This document shows, one piece after another, positions 7,809 through 17,025 of a stretch of DNA of 64,000 nt. Location: the NCBI GenBank assembly GCA_964639245.1, contig CAZXCU010000001.1, positions 434,001-498,000 of the forward strand, written 5' to 3'. Source of the stretch: SB15 sp964639245 (GTDB lineage Bacteria; Chloroflexota; Anaerolineae; Aggregatilineales; J027). The notes under the pieces were generated by a model, which saw only the letters and a program-made list of their open reading frames with translations, had not been told where the DNA came from and did not search any database. Position 1 is the stretch's first letter, and each line of letters starts with the position of its first letter. Both the position numbers and the translations under genes were made by a program.

Positions 7809-10800
7809 TTAGTTGACGGTCTCCAGGCCGCGTTCTAATAACCATCCCATCGCCGAATCGGTATTGGTTTTCATGGCTGCGCGGTAATGGTCACGGGCGC
7901 GGGGTTTGTCCTTGTTTTGTTCGTAGTGCAGCGCCAAGCGCAAATTGGCAAGGGTACGAATTTCAGGGCGTTCATCTTCCACCGTGAAGGTTTCAGCAAA
8001 GGTTTCCAAAAGTTCAACCAATTTTTGCATGGCACGCTGGCTTTGCACCAGATCACTCAGTAGATAATAGGTTCGCACAATCAGCGCGTACACATAGGCA
8101 AAATCTTTGGGTGAGGCATTGGTTTTTCGCAGCACAGAGAGCGAATCCAACGCAGCGGATAAGGTGGCTTTGTGTTTTTCAATATCGCTCAGGGCGGTTT
8201 TTAGGCGGTTGGCCTCGTCCGACGAGAGATTGGCGTAGGTTGCCATCTTTTTGTAGGCGTTGGCAGCTTTTTCGAGATTGCCTTCGGCGTGGTAGGCATC
8301 CGCCACCATGCGTAAAATCTCTGCGATGCGCCCATCCTCACGCGGTTTAATCCCCAGTTCGAGTTCCAGCGCGTCATTTAAGGCTTTCTGACAGTTTTCC
8401 CATTGTTTTTCTTCCGCATAGAGTCGTCCCAGTTTTCGCAGAATTTCGGCGTAGGGTTGCGGCTGGTAACGTTGATCCATGTAGACCAACACAGAATGAT
8501 AGCGGGCAATCGCATTGGGACGGCTGCCGCGCATTTCTTCGGCTTGTGCCAGCATTTCTAAGGTCTTAATGAGCCGAGCATTGGATTGCTGCGGCTGTTT
8601 TTTCTCAATTTCCAAAGCGTTTTGCAGGGGGCTAATCGCATCGTCTGGTTTGTGATGGGTCAGCAGGGTTTTGCCAAGTTCGCGGTATGTCACCGCCGAT
8701 TCCAGCGTGCCTTCGGGATAGTGGCGCAGCGCCCGGCGATAGGCTTCGGCGGCTCCGTCATAATCTTTTTGTGCCACAAATGCCTGTCCGATGGCATGAT
8801 GCGTCAGCGCGATTTCAAGCGGGGCAATATCGGTGGTGATTGCCAGTGCCTCATTCCATGCTGCGCGTGCATCGTCAAAGCGCATCGCCTGTGCCAGCGC
8901 CCGCCCGTAACTCCGCAATGCCGCCGCCCGTTCTTTGGGATGCTCTGGGGTGAGATATTCCAGCGCATCGGCATAACTTTGCAAACATCTGTCCAGATAC
9001 CCCGCCGTATGTTCGACTTCGGCGAGTTCACGGGTGATGATGCCTACTTCCAAAGGGTCGCCAAAATTATGGGCTTCATCACGGGCAAGGTCAAACGCCA
9101 ACAATGCTTCATCGTATTTTTCCAGCACGACTTTGGCACGGGCGAGATTCAGCATGGTTTCCCGATGCACCCATGGCTCATGCACCTGATGTTTATCTAA
9201 AATATCCAGCGCATCCTGATAGGCACGGGCAGCTTCGCGCATTTGCCCTTGAATCCGATTGCTATGTCCCAAACTGATATGCACTTTGGCAATGTGCAAC
9301 GGCGCAGCATCCGGCAACGCTCGCAGCATCTTGAGCGCATTTTCATACACCCCGATTGCATCGCCATAACGGTTAATGCCGGCTAAGGTGTGGGCAAGCG
9401 CGGTGAGGACTCGCGCTGTATCACCGGGGATAACATTGCTATCTAAAAATTTGAGCGCCTCATTATAATTTTCAATCGCACGGGTGGTGTCGCCTACTGC
9501 CAGATAACTTTCGGCAATTTGCTCAAAAATAAGCCCCTGCCGATGACGGTAAGGCTGCACATCCAATGCAGTAAAAAAGTGATTCAGCGCCGGGTGATAA
9601 TCTCCCAGTTGATGCAGCGCCTTGCCCATGCTTTCGTAAGCAATCGCGTAGGTGTGTGGTTCGGATTTCACCGCTTCAATGAGCAAAGGTTGTAAGACTT
9701 CCTGTACGGATGACCATTGCTCAAGTTCCAATAGCGCAGTTCCCCAATCGCGCCGTGCCGCCCATCCGACAGGTTGATGGGGAAAATGCGAATCCGCGAT
9801 TTGGCTCGCTTCTTGCAAGAGTGGCAGTGCGTCTTCATGCCGATGGACTGCCAATAAACTCCGTCCTGCCAGCGCCAGCACCAGCAAAGGCAGCATCGGG
9901 CGGGTTGTACGGGTGTCTTCGGCAAGGGCATCGGCTCGCCCCGCGAGGGTGGTCAGCCAGCGTGAAAAACTGCGCTGCGAAGGCACGTTTAAAATACTGC
10001 CCAGCCGTACATGCTGGATTAAAAAATAGCCCAGATGCAGCAAATCCGGCGGGTGTTGTTTATCCAGAAAAGCCAGGGTGATTTGACAGGTTTCTAGGGC
10101 TTCTTGATAGCGCTCCCGTTCAAATAAACTCTGATACAGGGCGGTTTGAAGCATAAAAAAGACTTGGGGGGCATCGTCCGCTTTGATATGGGTCAACGCC
10201 CGCCGCAAATTCGGTATTGCACGGTCTAGTTCCCCTAAGACATGGTAGGCTTTGGCGACATGGAACAACGCAATCCCGATGCGAATTTCATCGCGCTGTG
10301 GGAGGCTCTGGGCATGTTCGGCCTCTTGGATGAAGGCACTCAGCGCGTCGTCATACCGCCCCAATCGCCATGCTGCCCGCCCCATCGTGCGATAGGTATC
10401 TGCTAAGGTTTCCGAATCGGTGTACTGTGCCAATTCTTGCAGGGCTTGGGAGGCGGTTTCCATCGCGGCGCGGTTGGCATTCCGTCGCAAATGTATCGCC
10501 GCAAACATCGCCAGTGTTCGCCCACGTTCCAGCGTATCAGGATATTTTTCTAAATTTCGCAAGGCGCTATGTAGGGCTTGTTCCGCCAACTCATATTTTT
10601 CCTGCAACACGCGAATCGAGGCAATTTCGCGCCACGTATGCGATTTTTCGGGGTCGTTGGCGGCGTAGGTTTGCAGCGCCACTTCGTATCCGCGCACGGC
10701 TGTTTCATAATCACCCTGCAAATGGTAAATCATGGCACGGAGGTGATGGCTAAGGGGTGAATTATCCTCGGCAATGGCTTCTAATGCCTCTGCATATAGC

Positions 10801-12704
10801 TGGGCTTGTAAATAACTTTCGGCTCTGGCGTAGGGGGTCAAGTCATCCTGAATCCCCAGCACCTTGACCATTTCATCCACTTTGCCCATCGCACGGTAAA
10901 TACGGGCGCGTTCGGCATATGTCCCATAGGAATCGTCCAACACCGCCAGCGCTTCTTTATACCGTTGCTGGTGGCGGTAAACCATCGCTAGTCCTAAACG
11001 GGTGAGGCTGACGGATTCAAGTGCATTCAACTCAAAGACCAGTTTGGCAGCCTCCTCCAGCAATTTACTTGCCGCCGCCGATTCGCCATATAAATCTTCA
11101 ACTTGTGCCAGCAGAACCATTGCTTCGGCACGATCATGGTCAGAGCCATGTTCGCGGAGGGCTGTAATCGCGGTTTTGAGGGTTTCGCGCCCTTGAGTTA
11201 AATCGCCCTGCAAGGCCAATTCATGTCCGTGCCGTGCCAGCGCGATCATTTTGGCGCGTTCGCCTGTCAAACGGGGCGGGGCGAAATTTTGTGGGACAAA
11301 GACGGGCATATAAGTGCGTAAATAATGCACCAATGCACGATTTAGCCGGGTGGTCAGGTCAGCTTTCTGGTATTGCGCTGCTACATGGTACACATGGCGC
11401 AGGTGATGTTCTGCGGCAAACAAGGCCGCTTCATCGTAGGTGTAACTTTCGGCATAACGGAGTGTCCAATCGCGGGCTTTTTCACCCAAACGATTACCGG
11501 GGGCGTTCGGATCACGCTGGGTCATACGCCGATACACCGGACTCGCGGCTGCATAGCGGTCTCCCAAGCGCAGGAGATGATGAATTAAGCGCCGCCGCTT
11601 GAGATAGGTTAAACCGCGCAGCAGAGGAACTTCGGCGGATTCGAGGACATTTTGCAAGGCTTCGATATGGGTGCCGAATGGAGAAAATGCCCCAAACGCC
11701 TCCAACAAACGCTGATATTCCAACGGCATCGTCTCAATGCTGAGGCGCAAAATCGCGTCCGGGTGGCCTTCCAATTCCTGTAATTGTGCGACCAACTGCG
11801 GCAAGGTCAGTTCATCGTCAGTGAGAAGTGCGGCGGCGGCAACGAGATACAGCGGATGACAGTCCAATAATCTGACCAACTCATCTACGATGGGACGGGT
11901 TTCACGCGGAACCGCATTTTTCTGTGGATCAAGCAACTGGGCGCTGCGGGCTAGTAAATTCACCGCATCAGCCTCTGACCAGCGCCGTAAGGTAATAACA
12001 TTCGGCGGGTCAGGCGGAATCACCCTGTTACCCTGTGCATCCTCCTCATAGACTTCGGGCGGAATTTCCATACCCACCAGCACAAAGGGCGAAAGTTTCA
12101 GTAGGGCATCCAGCAAAAAGTGTTCGGCATACAAATTGTCCACAATCAGCAGGGTGGAGTCGTCCAATTCTTGGGCAAGAATGTGTAGCTGCATAAGCGG
12201 GTCGGCTTCGACCAGCACATGGGCGCGTTCCAGCGCAATCCCCGCCGCTTGCCCAACCCGCGTCCCGTCCTCAAACCACCAGATTTTACGGAAGCGCTGT
12301 TTGGTGCGCGGATGATTGGCAATGTGGGTGAGCAGCGCTGTTTTGCCCATGCCGGCCTCGCTCTGCACAATGACCCCACCCTGCCCCGCCAGCAACGGGC
12401 GCATGACCCGTTCTGCCGCATCGCCCATCTCCAGAAAAAGATACGGATTGCGCGGGGGTGTTAGCCAGAGTTGTACATAGTGCGCCACTTCCCGGGTTGC
12501 TCTGGGATACCACACCGAGGGCAGCAAGGGAAGCGGTGGCTCAGTCGCCGGAGGCGGTGCTTTGACCTGAAATGGCGCTAAATCAAGCATCTCTGGGTCT
12601 TGTTCGACAGGAAATTCCAGCAGCGCCAAACTATGCCGCAAAAACTCATCGGCACGAAATTCGTCCAAACGGGGGGTGAAAGGGGGTAGCTCTATGATCG
12701 TCAT
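7809..12704 (-). CDS. STAND-class P-loop NTPase with a very long TPR array
   Basis: The 1631-residue protein has a ~105-residue N-terminal segment without a recognised effector, then an NTPase: Walker A S-E-A-G-M-G-K-T (~115-122), Walker B T-L-L-I-V-D-N (~184-190) and a GLPL-like C-H-P-L-Y-L-V (~282-288). A winged-helix-like section (~310-400) follows. From about residue 490 to the end the sequence is TPR-like helical hairpins, roughly two dozen, with Y-x-x-A-L and G-R-Y-x-x-A motifs. STAND NTPases are signal-triggered oligomerising switches; the TPRs would be the sensor or scaffold. The start at 12704 is chosen because the longer frame runs antisense through the neighbouring gene; a promoter TTGCAT-17-TACAAT ends seven bases before this ATG. 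Function is inferred only at class level. Confidence 0.85.
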   Translation of the reverse strand: MTIIELPPFTPRLDEFRADEFLRHSLALLEFPVEQDPEMLDLAPFQVKAPPPATEPPLPLLPSVWYPRATREVAHYVQLWLTPPRNPYLFLEMGDAAERVMRPLLAGQGGVIVQSEAGMGKTALLTHIANHPRTKQRFRKIWWFEDGTRVGQAAGIALERAHVLVEADPLMQLHILAQELDDSTLLIVDNLYAEHFLLDALLKLSPFVLVGMEIPPEVYEEDAQGNRVIPPDPPNVITLRRWSEADAVNLLARSAQLLDPQKNAVPRETRPIVDELVRLLDCHPLYLVAAAALLTDDELTLPQLVAQLQELEGHPDAILRLSIETMPLEYQRLLEAFGAFSPFGTHIEALQNVLESAEVPLLRGLTYLKRRRLIHHLLRLGDRYAAASPVYRRMTQRDPNAPGNRLGEKARDWTLRYAESYTYDEAALFAAEHHLRHVYHVAAQYQKADLTTRLNRALVHYLRTYMPVFVPQNFAPPRLTGERAKMIALARHGHELALQGDLTQGRETLKTAITALREHGSDHDRAEAMVLLAQVEDLYGESAAASKLLEEAAKLVFELNALESVSLTRLGLAMVYRHQQRYKEALAVLDDSYGTYAERARIYRAMGKVDEMVKVLGIQDDLTPYARAESYLQAQLYAEALEAIAEDNSPLSHHLRAMIYHLQGDYETAVRGYEVALQTYAANDPEKSHTWREIASIRVLQEKYELAEQALHSALRNLEKYPDTLERGRTLAMFAAIHLRRNANRAAMETASQALQELAQYTDSETLADTYRTMGRAAWRLGRYDDALSAFIQEAEHAQSLPQRDEIRIGIALFHVAKAYHVLGELDRAIPNLRRALTHIKADDAPQVFFMLQTALYQSLFERERYQEALETCQITLAFLDKQHPPDLLHLGYFLIQHVRLGSILNVPSQRSFSRWLTTLAGRADALAEDTRTTRPMLPLLVLALAGRSLLAVHRHEDALPLLQEASQIADSHFPHQPVGWAARRDWGTALLELEQWSSVQEVLQPLLIEAVKSEPHTYAIAYESMGKALHQLGDYHPALNHFFTALDVQPYRHRQGLIFEQIAESYLAVGDTTRAIENYNEALKFLDSNVIPGDTARVLTALAHTLAGINRYGDAIGVYENALKMLRALPDAAPLHIAKVHISLGHSNRIQGQMREAARAYQDALDILDKHQVHEPWVHRETMLNLARAKVVLEKYDEALLAFDLARDEAHNFGDPLEVGIITRELAEVEHTAGYLDRCLQSYADALEYLTPEHPKERAAALRSYGRALAQAMRFDDARAAWNEALAITTDIAPLEIALTHHAIGQAFVAQKDYDGAAEAYRRALRHYPEGTLESAVTYRELGKTLLTHHKPDDAISPLQNALEIEKKQPQQSNARLIKTLEMLAQAEEMRGSRPNAIARYHSVLVYMDQRYQPQPYAEILRKLGRLYAEEKQWENCQKALNDALELELGIKPREDGRIAEILRMVADAYHAEGNLEKAANAYKKMATYANLSSDEANRLKTALSDIEKHKATLSAALDSLSVLRKTNASPKDFAYVYALIVRTYYLLSDLVQSQRAMQKLVELLETFAETFTVEDERPEIRTLANLRLALHYEQNKDKPRARDHYRAAMKTNTDSAMGWLLERGLETVN

Positions 12705-12711
12705 GCTTTCG

Positions 12712-12740
12712 ATTGTAAATTTACCCCCCGTCCTATGCAA
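12712..12740 (-). promoter_or_regulatory. Promoter of the STAND gene, probably leaderless
   Basis: On the minus strand TTGCAT (12740-12735) and TACAAT (12717-12712) are 17 bases apart. Only seven bases separate the -10 box from the ATG, and no Shine-Dalgarno is seen. The box lies in the 103-bp gap shared with the divergent membrane-protein gene. Confidence 0.5.
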
Positions 12741-12807
12741 GTTCATTGCCAACTGCCTATTTGCTTTTTTCCCAGTCTTGTGCCACGCTACTGGGCAATT
12801 AATAAGA

Positions 12808-14055
12808 ATGAAAGCTGAATCGCGCATGGCATCCGAAAAAGAACTTCTTGAACAAGCCAAACAGTTCATTGTCGAGAAAAAGTATGCTGAGGCTCGCCGC
12901 CTACTTCTGTCTATGCCGACCAATACCACTGCCCAAAAATGGCTCGTGAAGTTAGATGAAATTGCGCCTGCACCTAGCCCTAAAAAGGAGCCGGTTTCTC
13001 TTCCCGAACCGGAACCAATCGCCACGACACCACCGCTACAACGTGCTGCGGCAACTTTACCGGATATTGATGTTCCACCTGCCGTGCCAGCCATTAAAAA
13101 ACTCACACCGCGTCCAACCCCTTCACCCAGTAGCCAACCTCCCGCCGATTTTGAATCTGCTCAGGTGGACATGCTCCGCCCGCGTAAGCCGAAACGCGAA
13201 TTAGGCTTAGAGGCCGAATCCTCTGAAGATAGAGGCCGTTTTGAACAGGTCAAAGAATTATTTTCCCAAGCGCAGACCCTGCTCCACAATATGCCCGGCA
13301 ACCGTCGTGCCGCCAAATGGTCAGTCCGTCTGGAAAATATCGACAAACCCTATCCGGGTGAACGGTTTTTTGATGCCGGGGAAGATGCCACACCACAAGA
13401 ACGGATCATGCACTTCATCAACGAAAGTAAATCTTCCCAGACTCGCAGCGATTTACAGAATTTTGTCAACAGCGACACCTTCCGCTATGTGATGGGCGGA
13501 ACCGCGATTGTGATGGCTGCCCTGATGCTGTTGAGCTTTTTCCTGTTTAGCTGGATGGAAATTGGCACCTTTGGCGCAAATGAAAGCCTCACCGCCATGC
13601 AAATCTGGCTGGGAACTAACGACGAAGTACCCACTTTAGATATTGGAGTCGAAGCGGATGAAGCCGGGTTTGGCGATATTCGGTTGATTGACCGTCTGCT
13701 CATTTTCATTTTGCCCTTGGCGGTTGTGATGATAGCTGTAGGAGTCCTGTATATTCAAAAACGTCTCCCAACCAAAACGGCCTTGATTGCGCTTGTTTCG
13801 TTAGCATTTGTTTTGATGATATTCGGGTTTTTCTGGCGCACCCTCAGCACCAGCAACTGGAAAGGGGGGTTGGAAGAAACCAGCCGGGGATTTGGCGGGG
13901 ATGATTTTGTTGAATCCACCTTAGAAACGCTCAAGGCGGGTTACAGCACGGGTGAACAGGAACTCTACGCATTCTTGGTTTTTGCGGTGACTGGGACAGG
14001 TTTGGTGCTGCTCATTGCCGATGAACGCGGGATGCTCGAACCCGATTTTGAATAA
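12808..14055 (+). CDS. Four-span membrane protein with duplicated N-terminal helical module
   Basis: The 415-residue protein is not recognised. Residues ~9-50 (E-L-L-E-Q-A-K-Q-F ... A-R-R-L-L-L-S-M-P ... A-Q-K-W-L) and ~145-180 (E-L-F-S-Q-A-Q-T-L-L-H-N-M-P ... A-A-K-W-S-V-R-L) are two copies of a TPR-like half repeat, separated by a Pro-rich linker with P-x-P repeats. Four membrane spans follow, near residues 230-253, 304-328, 333-353 and 388-408, with a ~50-residue outer loop between the first two. The ATG at 12808 is taken because the upstream in-frame extension would be antisense to the STAND gene promoter; 12826 is an alternative. Divergent transcription from the STAND gene suggests the two are linked, for example membrane partner and cytoplasmic switch (inference). 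Confidence 0.75.
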   Translation: MKAESRMASEKELLEQAKQFIVEKKYAEARRLLLSMPTNTTAQKWLVKLDEIAPAPSPKKEPVSLPEPEPIATTPPLQRAAATLPDIDVPPAVPAIKKLTPRPTPSPSSQPPADFESAQVDMLRPRKPKRELGLEAESSEDRGRFEQVKELFSQAQTLLHNMPGNRRAAKWSVRLENIDKPYPGERFFDAGEDATPQERIMHFINESKSSQTRSDLQNFVNSDTFRYVMGGTAIVMAALMLLSFFLFSWMEIGTFGANESLTAMQIWLGTNDEVPTLDIGVEADEAGFGDIRLIDRLLIFILPLAVVMIAVGVLYIQKRLPTKTALIALVSLAFVLMIFGFFWRTLSTSNWKGGLEETSRGFGGDDFVESTLETLKAGYSTGEQELYAFLVFAVTGTGLVLLIADERGMLEPDFE

Positions 14056-14086
14056 AGAGAACTGCAAAAAGTTTTTAATATAGGGA

Positions 14087-14219
14087 ACTCACCTTACGCA
14101 GAATAGAGTTTGGGGGACATTTTTTGACCCTGCCCTGCCTTCGGATTCCCGTCCGCAAGTTGCCCTGTTTGTCCCCAATGATGTGGGCAGGGATTGAGGG
14201 TGGGGATTTTAAGGTGAGT
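14087..14219. repeat. Nested inverted repeats in a 323-bp convergent intergenic region
   Basis: The gap 14056-14378 between two convergent genes holds a palindromic element. Perfect 10-bp ends ACTCACCTTA (14087-14096) and TAAGGTGAGT (14210-14219) enclose inverted CCCTGCCC (14128-14135) / GGGCAGGG (14185-14192) and near-inverted TTGGGGGACA / TGTCCCCAA. This resembles small non-coding palindromic repeats or a MITE-like relic. Short open frames across it read only repeat sequence and are not called. Nothing else is visible in 14220-14378. Confidence 0.45.
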
Positions 14220-14378
14220 ATGTAAATTTTCACAGTTAAATAGGGTAAGATGCTGGCTTGGTGCTGTATCCGATTCGTTTTTTCTAAGGGGTGCTGATGG
14301 ACGGCGTACCATTTTTTCGTTGGAGATAGATACACCGTCCTAATTTATCTACAAAATGAAGCGCTGAAGCAGCATCAG

Positions 14379-16262
14379 TTACAACCGCGTTGCCGCTTCC
14401 ATCAATTTCTGGATATGTGCCACCATATCTGGCGGATTGGGATGGAGACCGTCTGCCAGCAGTGCATTTTCATACAATAGCCGCACGGTATCCTCGACCA
14501 ATTCTTGATTGGACTGCGCCACAAGATTCCGAATAATCGGGTGACGTGGATTAATTTCCAGAATCCGCGAAGGGACTTCAAAATCTTGGTTGAGCATCTG
14601 GTAAACGCGCTGGGTATGGCGGTCTAAGCTGCCTTCTGGCGCAACCAACCGCACCGGACTACCTGCCGAAAGCACCTTGCTTACCCGTACCGATTCGACA
14701 CTTTCACCCAACACATTCCGCATTTTTACAATCAAATCATCCAGCGCATCCTGTGCCACATTTTCGGATGATTCTGATTCATCGGGTGCAGCCCCGACTC
14801 CTTCCAAATCTACCTCGGCGGCATCCACGCTAACAAACTTAAACGCCTTGTATTCCCGCAGCGCATTGACAAAAAAGCCATCCACCGTTTCTGTCAGATA
14901 TAGCACCTCCAAGCCCCGCGATTGAAATGGGTCAAGATGAGGACTCCGTGCTGCATTATTCACACTGTCTGCGATGATATAGTAAATTGCTTTTTGCCCA
15001 TCCACCGTGTTTGCCCGTTCGATGTACTCATCCAACGAGACCCACGCTTCAGGATGGCTGCTGGTATGAAAACGCAGCAAGGGCAGCAGCTTGTCACGAT
15101 CCCCAAATTCAGCAATGACTCCATGCTTGAAAAATTGGCTGTACTCACTCCAAATTTGGGTGTATTTTTCCGCGTCGTTCTCCGCTAATTTTTTCAAATC
15201 CCCCAGAATCCGCTTGACCAGCACCTGCTTCAATTTAAGAATCAGTGGATTGGCCTGCACGGTTTCGCGGCTGACATTCAGGGGTAAATCTTCGCTGTCC
15301 ACCACGCCTTGTACAAATTGGAGATATTCCGGCAGCAAATCCGTGTTGTATTCCTGAATCAAAATTTTTCGGGTATAGAGCTTCAAGCCCGGTTCGCGCC
15401 GGGTACTGAGGATGCTTTTTTCCGCTTTCTGGGGGATATACAGCAGTGCGTAAAATTGAAGCGGGGTATCGGCCTGTGTGTGCAAATGAAAAAGCGGAGC
15501 TTCAAAATCCATCGTCAACATGCGGTAGAAATTTTGATAATCTTCCGCTGCAACTTCACTCGCAGACCGCCGCCAGAGCGCTGTTTGCTGATTTAAAGGC
15601 GTGGGTTCTTCCTCCCCGCCTTCTTTTTTCTCCAGATAAATTGGGAAGCTCACGTAATCAGAATGGCGTTTGACAATTTCACGCACTTTCCATTCATCCG
15701 CAAATTCCGCCGCATCTTCGCGCAGATGAATCACAATTTCCGTCCCACGTGTTGTTTTTTCGGCTGGCACAAGTTCATACGACTCTTCGCCCGATGAAAT
15801 CCATGTGGTGGCCTGGGCATCCGGCAGGTACGAACGCGAGGTAACCTCGACCTTCTCCGCTACCATAAATACACTATAAAACCCGACCCCGAATTGCCCG
15901 ATGAGTTCCGCCGCGTTCTGATTGTTGGATTCTTTGAGGCGTTGGGCAAATTCTTTTGCCCCACTGCGAGCAATCACCCCCAAGTTGTTCATCATTTCTT
16001 CCGCCGTCATCCCGATGCCCGTATCGACAATTTTGAGGGTGCGGTTGTCTGAATCGGGCTGAATTTCGATAAACAATTCTGCGTCAGCATCCAACACATC
16101 CCGATTCGTCAGCATCTCAAATTGGATTTTCGCCAGCGCATCCGACGCATTGGAAACCAACTCGCGCAGAAAAATTTCGCGGTCTTTGTACAGCGAATGT
16201 ACCAGAATATTTAACAGTTGCTTGATTTCCGCTTGAAAAGCATGTTTTTCAGCGACAGTCAT
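14379..16262 (-). CDS. htpG: Chaperone HtpG (Hsp90)
   Basis: The 627-residue protein is a full-length bacterial Hsp90. The N-terminal GHKL ATPase shows E-L-V-S-N-A-S-D-A (ATP-binding E and N), D-T-G-I-G-M, and G-Q-F-G-V-G-F-Y-S, in order, with the middle domain R-R-E-P-G-L-K-L-Y near 290 and the arginine of N-V-S-R-E-T-V-Q near 350. The C-terminal dimerisation domain closes with H-P-N-P-P-D-M-V-A-H. It folds and protects client proteins in the cytoplasm, often under stress. No CIRCE operator is seen upstream; a small CGCTA-AAA-TAGCG palindrome lies at 16297-16309. It stands alone, convergent with the membrane-protein gene and downstream of the SnoaL-like gene. Confidence 0.96.
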   Translation of the reverse strand: MTVAEKHAFQAEIKQLLNILVHSLYKDREIFLRELVSNASDALAKIQFEMLTNRDVLDADAELFIEIQPDSDNRTLKIVDTGIGMTAEEMMNNLGVIARSGAKEFAQRLKESNNQNAAELIGQFGVGFYSVFMVAEKVEVTSRSYLPDAQATTWISSGEESYELVPAEKTTRGTEIVIHLREDAAEFADEWKVREIVKRHSDYVSFPIYLEKKEGGEEEPTPLNQQTALWRRSASEVAAEDYQNFYRMLTMDFEAPLFHLHTQADTPLQFYALLYIPQKAEKSILSTRREPGLKLYTRKILIQEYNTDLLPEYLQFVQGVVDSEDLPLNVSRETVQANPLILKLKQVLVKRILGDLKKLAENDAEKYTQIWSEYSQFFKHGVIAEFGDRDKLLPLLRFHTSSHPEAWVSLDEYIERANTVDGQKAIYYIIADSVNNAARSPHLDPFQSRGLEVLYLTETVDGFFVNALREYKAFKFVSVDAAEVDLEGVGAAPDESESSENVAQDALDDLIVKMRNVLGESVESVRVSKVLSAGSPVRLVAPEGSLDRHTQRVYQMLNQDFEVPSRILEINPRHPIIRNLVAQSNQELVEDTVRLLYENALLADGLHPNPPDMVAHIQKLMEAATRL

Positions 16263-16380
16263 CTTTTAATCCCCGATCATGTTCATGACGATTTGCCGCT
16301 AAAATAGCGCATTTTTATAAGAATCGCGTAAATTTTCCGCAAGAAAATCTGCAAATGGAAAGATATTGCTTTCTTCTCAT

Positions 16381-16412
16381 AAAAAGCCCCTCTCCCTTTA
16401 ATGGGGGAGGGG
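16381..16412 (-). terminator. Intrinsic terminator of the SnoaL-like gene (G/C-rich palindromic repeat)
   Basis: A 10-bp stem CCCCTCTCCC (16387-16396) with GGGGGAGGGG (16403-16412), one wobble pair, has a 6-base loop; on the minus strand it ends in TTTTTAT. The same CCCCTCTCCC-type palindrome is a widespread intergenic repeat in bacteria, so it may be a repeat that serves as terminator. Confidence 0.65.
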
Positions 16413-16427
16413 TTTGGGGTGGGGGAG

Positions 16428-16892
16428 CTATTTCTTCATAAACTCGTGCAGGCGCTCCATCGCCATGGCCCGCACCTTGTTTTTCACCATCGGACTCCAC
16501 CCCAACAGCATCCCGCGTGCGCCCAACGCCATGCTCGACCAGCGCCACAAATTAAATTGGTCATGGTGGGTCAAAATCAGCCCATCACGGAAAGTAAACT
16601 TGGAGCGAATGACATTATGCACTTTGCGGCCTGTGCCGGAGAAGGTATACGAGGCTTTCCATGTGCCATGTCCGTTGGTGTAATTGGCATCAATCTCCTC
16701 AAATTCCACCACCAGATCTTTGCCGCGTTCCAGCAGCATTCGCCACATCGCATGAACTTCGGCCCCCTTGAGATGGGTAAATACCGGGTCAGAAAACGTT
16801 GCATCGGGTGCGTAGCAGTGTGCCATCCCTTCATAATCTTTCTGCTGCAAACACGTATAAAATTTTTTCAAGAGATGTTTATTAGTGTGCAT
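16428..16892 (-). CDS. SnoaL-like / NTF2-fold protein
   Basis: The 154-residue protein has the SnoaL-like NTF2 pattern: helix F-Y-T-C-L-Q-Q-K-D-Y-E-G-M, then A-H-C-Y-A-P-D-A-T-F-S-D-P-V-F near residue 25, followed by four beta strands (V-E-F-E-E-I-D-A-N-Y, G-T-W-K-A-S-Y-T-F, K-V-H-N-V-I-R-S-K-F-T-F, I-L-T-H-H-D-Q-F). Family members are small isomerases, hydrolases or ligand binders, often of polyketide or steroid type, but many have no known activity. The ~40 C-terminal residues are basic and helical. GAGG lies nine bases before the ATG. A terminator follows, so it is probably monocistronic. Confidence 0.8.
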   Translation of the reverse strand: MHTNKHLLKKFYTCLQQKDYEGMAHCYAPDATFSDPVFTHLKGAEVHAMWRMLLERGKDLVVEFEEIDANYTNGHGTWKASYTFSGTGRKVHNVIRSKFTFRDGLILTHHDQFNLWRWSSMALGARGMLLGWSPMVKNKVRAMAMERLHEFMKK

Positions 16893-17025
16893 GATGACCT
16901 CATTGCATTTTTAAAGTACAGCATAGCATAACCCCTGTTCCTATTGGATGAATGTGTGGAAAATCATCTTTTCGGGGGAATAATCGCCATGCGAAAACCT
17001 GTGTTTTGCTGTACTATTTGCCGTT

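Noticed and set aside
12705..13106. 134-codon N-terminal extension of the STAND gene
   Set aside because: It runs antisense through the divergent membrane-protein gene, is low-complexity, and the conserved protein begins at 12704 with a promoter seven bases upstream.
14075..14335. Small minus-strand open frames of 72-86 codons in the convergent gap
   Set aside because: They read inverted-repeat sequence, have no ribosome-binding site and no recognisable protein pattern.
16263..16320. CIRCE operator before htpG
   Set aside because: No TTAGCACTC-N9-GAGTGCTAA is present; only a 5-bp palindrome is found.
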